NCBI RefSeq assembly: GCF_003610785.1
Contig: NZ_RAQQ01000031.1
Coordinates: 1-52,936 of the forward strand
From: Micromonospora globbae
Lineage (GTDB): Bacteria > Actinomycetota > Actinomycetes > Mycobacteriales > Micromonosporaceae
Direction of reading: 5' to 3'
Length of the DNA: 52,936 nucleotides
Positions 51,105 through 52,936 of the stretch are shown piece by piece. Positions within the stretch are counted from its first letter, which is position 1. Each line of letters opens with the position of its first letter. Position numbers and translations under genes: made by a program. The notes below the pieces were generated by a model. The model had not been told where the DNA came from and did not search any database. It saw nothing but the letters and a program-made list of their open reading frames with translations.

Positions 51105-51699
51105 GTCGGTGCCGGGCGGGTGCAGGTCCGCGTACTCGGCTCGCCGGCAATCCTCGACGTCCCCGACGGGCAACACGTCCGGCCGCAGGCAGTCGAGTTC
51201 CTCGTCTATCTCATCGTGCGGGGCGGGTCGGCGTACCAATACGAGGTCATCGACGACCTCATGCCCGAGCCGCCGCGCCGGCTGGCTGCCCAGCGCCTAC
51301 ACACCTACACCTACAACCTGCGCCGAATCTGCACCCTCATCGGCGGCGAGAACACCTACCTGCAGCTGAAGCGACACCGCTACACCCTCAACCGCGACGC
51401 CTTCGACATTGACCTGTGGACTGTGCGGGACGCCATCACCGCAGCGCAACGCGCCACCGAGCCAGCCGTCCGCGTCGCCGCTCTACGGCGGGCAGTCGAC
51501 GTCTACCGCCGACCACGCCGGGTACCTGTGGTTCGCGCCGCACCGCGACACCGTGACGCGCGAGTTCGTGACCGCAGCCCTGACACTCGCGGACCGGCCT
51601 GCCGAAGCCAGTAGCGTGCTCGACGCCGCCGCGCTACACCACCCCGACCATGAGCTCCTCGCCGCTGCGCTTCCGGCAACACGCCCTCGACCGGGCTGA
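51105..51699 (+). pseudogene. Remnant of a BTAD/SARP-type regulator
   Basis: The frame encodes the C-terminal module of large BTAD regulators found on actinomycete elements: RVQVRVLGSPAILDVPDG, FLVYLIVRGGSAYQYEVIDD, RRLAAQRLHTYTYNLRRI, RHRYTLNRDAFDIDLWTV, ALRRAVDVY. Near 51505 the frame shifts and continues as YLWFAPHRDTVTREFVTAAL, then VLDAAALHHPDHELLAA. No start codon or N-terminal domains precede it. It is therefore a fragment with a frameshift, truncated at both ends. Confidence 0.78.
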
Positions 51700-51753
51700 A
51701 CGCCTGCCCGCGTGGGACTGCAGCACCGAAGCGACGAGAAATCTCTCGCACTC

Positions 51754-51772
51754 CTAAACCGGCTCCTGTCAG
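51754..51772 (+). repeat. Outlying copy of the 36-bp repeat family
   Basis: CCTAAACCGGCTCCTGTCAG shares a 17-base exact match (AAACCGGCTCCTGTCAG) with 439-474, about 51 kb away, preceded by a similar TCNCACTC stretch. The right half of the repeat is missing. It links the left and right ends of the window. Confidence 0.55.
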
Positions 51773-51888
51773 ATTCTACGAACTCCCCGACTTCGTGATC
51801 TTGCAAAATTCAGCCGAAAGGCTGATGGATGAAGCATTAGGAAGGTGTACCAAACCGACACTCGGAGTCCGTTTGGCCGCCAATACCT

Positions 51889-52630
51889 TCAGGAACCATC
51901 TGCTGGTTGTCCCGTGTTCTCAGGCTTGACCGCAGCAAGGCGTCGGACATGACGTTCGGGCACGCCGGCGGCCAGAGCCACCTCCGCCAGGCTGGCCTGC
52001 GGACGCTCGGCTCGCAGCCGGGCTACGACATCTGCCGTCCGCTCCGCGCGCCTCGTCACCCGCTTACGTCGCGCGTTACGCCACCGCAGTGACGCCGATA
52101 CCTGACACGTCGGAATCTCGGCGACCCCGGCGTGCTGCGCTTGCTTCACCTCAGTCACGAAGTCCGACGGGTGCGACTTCAGTGGTGGCGCAGACGCAGC
52201 TTCGAAGGCCGGCGGTTGCTGCGGGCGGGCGGCGTCTGACGTTCGATGGTCGTTGCGTGAGGCCGGCTGCGATTTGGTCAGCTTCTCCACGACCAGCAGC
52301 AACGCCACGGCCGGCCACGCCGCCACGATCCGCGCTGCGAGGTTTGGCTCGGCGGCGGCGATGTTCGCCGCCACGCTGGCCGCCCGCCATCCCGACCGCG
52401 AAGGCCGTTCGGGCTGACCAGCGCACCCTCCGACCGGCGTGCTTGTTCTCGATCATGGCCATCGAGGCGACGACGAACATCCCGTCGACCGACAGCGGCA
52501 GTACGTAAGCGACCTCGGGACGCTCACCGAACCTCAACGCCACGGCCACCATGTGACTCCACGACTACCAGGCAGCAATTTCAGCCACCGCCACCGTGCT
52601 CACGTCTCGGGCGATCCGGGTCGGCGTCAT
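51889..52630 (-). pseudogene. Decayed SpdB/DUF2637 transfer protein
   Basis: From ATG 52630 the frame reads MTPTRIARDVSTVAVAEIAA then W and an in-frame TAG (52565-52567), then HMVAVALRFGERPEVAYVLP, LSVDGMFVVASMAMIENKHA. A 4-bp tandem duplication at about 52381-52388 (CCGC repeated) shifts the frame, after which homology resumes as ASVAANIAAAEPNLAARIVA, AWPAVALLLVVEKL and a C-terminal helix-turn-helix (SLAEVALAAGVPERHVRRL). The family is the DUF2637/SpdB membrane protein involved in intramycelial plasmid spread. One nonsense and one frameshift lesion make it a pseudogene. Confidence 0.85.
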
Positions 52631-52810
52631 CGGGCCACCCCCGGCCCGAGCCGTCGCTCGACGGCCTGGACCTCGACGGGATCCACGGACGAACGTCCGC
52701 CGATGCCAGCCCACCGCGGCGGACAACGCCAGCTCCGTCAGTGCGTCAGCGCGACGGAATACCTGTCGTGTTGCTGACCGGGCCGTATCGTACGCCGCTG
52801 TGCGCTCTTA

Positions 52811-52936
52811 GGGGTCCTAACAAAATGATCTCTGGATGTCGCGTCCCTTGTAGAGGTTGATCTACGATGTCGGGCCGTGAGGCGTGGCGAGCAGCCGCCG
52901 TGGATCGTGCCTGACGGGCTGTGGCAGCGCATCGAG
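52811..52936 (+). mobile_element. Left end of an IS5-family insertion sequence, cut by the window
   Basis: GGGGTCCTAACAAAATGATC looks like an IS5-family terminal repeat and is followed about 50 bp later by a transposase start. The right end is outside the window. Its insertion lies upstream of the decayed SpdB gene. Confidence 0.6.
52877..52936 (+). CDS. Transposase N-terminus (partial)
   Basis: GTG 52877 opens MRRGEQPPWIVPDGLWQRIE, running off the window end. The phrase PWIVPDGLWQRIEP is the standard beginning of IS5-group transposases with a DUF4096 N-terminus (typically followed by PLLP). Only 20 codons are visible, so completeness cannot be judged. Confidence 0.7.
   Translation, partial: MRRGEQPPWIVPDGLWQRIE

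Overview
The window is high-GC actinobacterial DNA, most likely from a Micromonosporaceae-type filamentous actinomycete. GTG and TTG starts are common, and there are Scr1/WhiJ-type regulators with DUF397 partners, an SpdB-like transfer gene remnant, a BTAD/SARP remnant and a replication-relaxation protein. It reads as an accretion island: two integrase modules, decayed plasmid or ICE genes, two IS elements, several defence-type genes, and one large gene block present twice.

Layout. 1-2800: no intact gene; decayed replication-relaxation genes, inverted 28-36 bp repeats and 10-bp TGTGAG-type arrays that look like remains of a replicon or element end. 2806-5161: excisionase, tyrosine integrase and a complete tRNA-Lys(TTT). 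5326-13887: block copy 1, made of a DUF397 protein, an XRE/DUF5753 regulator, four small proteins, two uncharacterised proteins, an 86-aa helical protein, a three-TM protein and an FtsK-like ATPase, followed by a kinase-like protein. 14040-14934: frameshifted IS. 14995-25684: OLD-family ATPase/TOPRIM nuclease, an unknown coiled-coil protein (paralogue A), a CGH-repeat protein, a retron-type reverse transcriptase with a convincing msr-msd candidate, a HAD phosphatase, small zinc-ribbon and membrane proteins, and a HigBA-like toxin-antitoxin pair. 26102-29649: tRNA-Lys 3' fragment abutting a large serine recombinase, then a replication-relaxation gene pair. 30117-39177: a frameshifted conserved gene and block copy 2, collinear with copy 1. 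39868-48368: a SARP scrap fused to a truncated ATPase, then a three-gene defence-like operon (helicase-nuclease, HEPN protein, paralogue B). 48444-50598: a PQQ-propeller lipoprotein and an unknown gene. 51105-52936: SARP and SpdB pseudogenes and the start of an IS5-like element cut by the window end.

How it fits together. The strongest candidates for something new are (i) the retron: an Mx162-like reverse transcriptase on the minus strand preceded by a 16-bp perfect inverted repeat that encloses stable hairpins and an AGC motif at the expected branch position; (ii) an unnamed protein family with two divergent members here, one beside an OLD nuclease and one in an operon with a DUF4011-type helicase-nuclease and a HEPN protein; (iii) the duplicated FtsK/small-protein/regulator block, whose two copies keep gene order, overlaps, a 17-bp operator and a convergent hairpin. 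Family assignments rest on motifs read by eye; no database search was possible.
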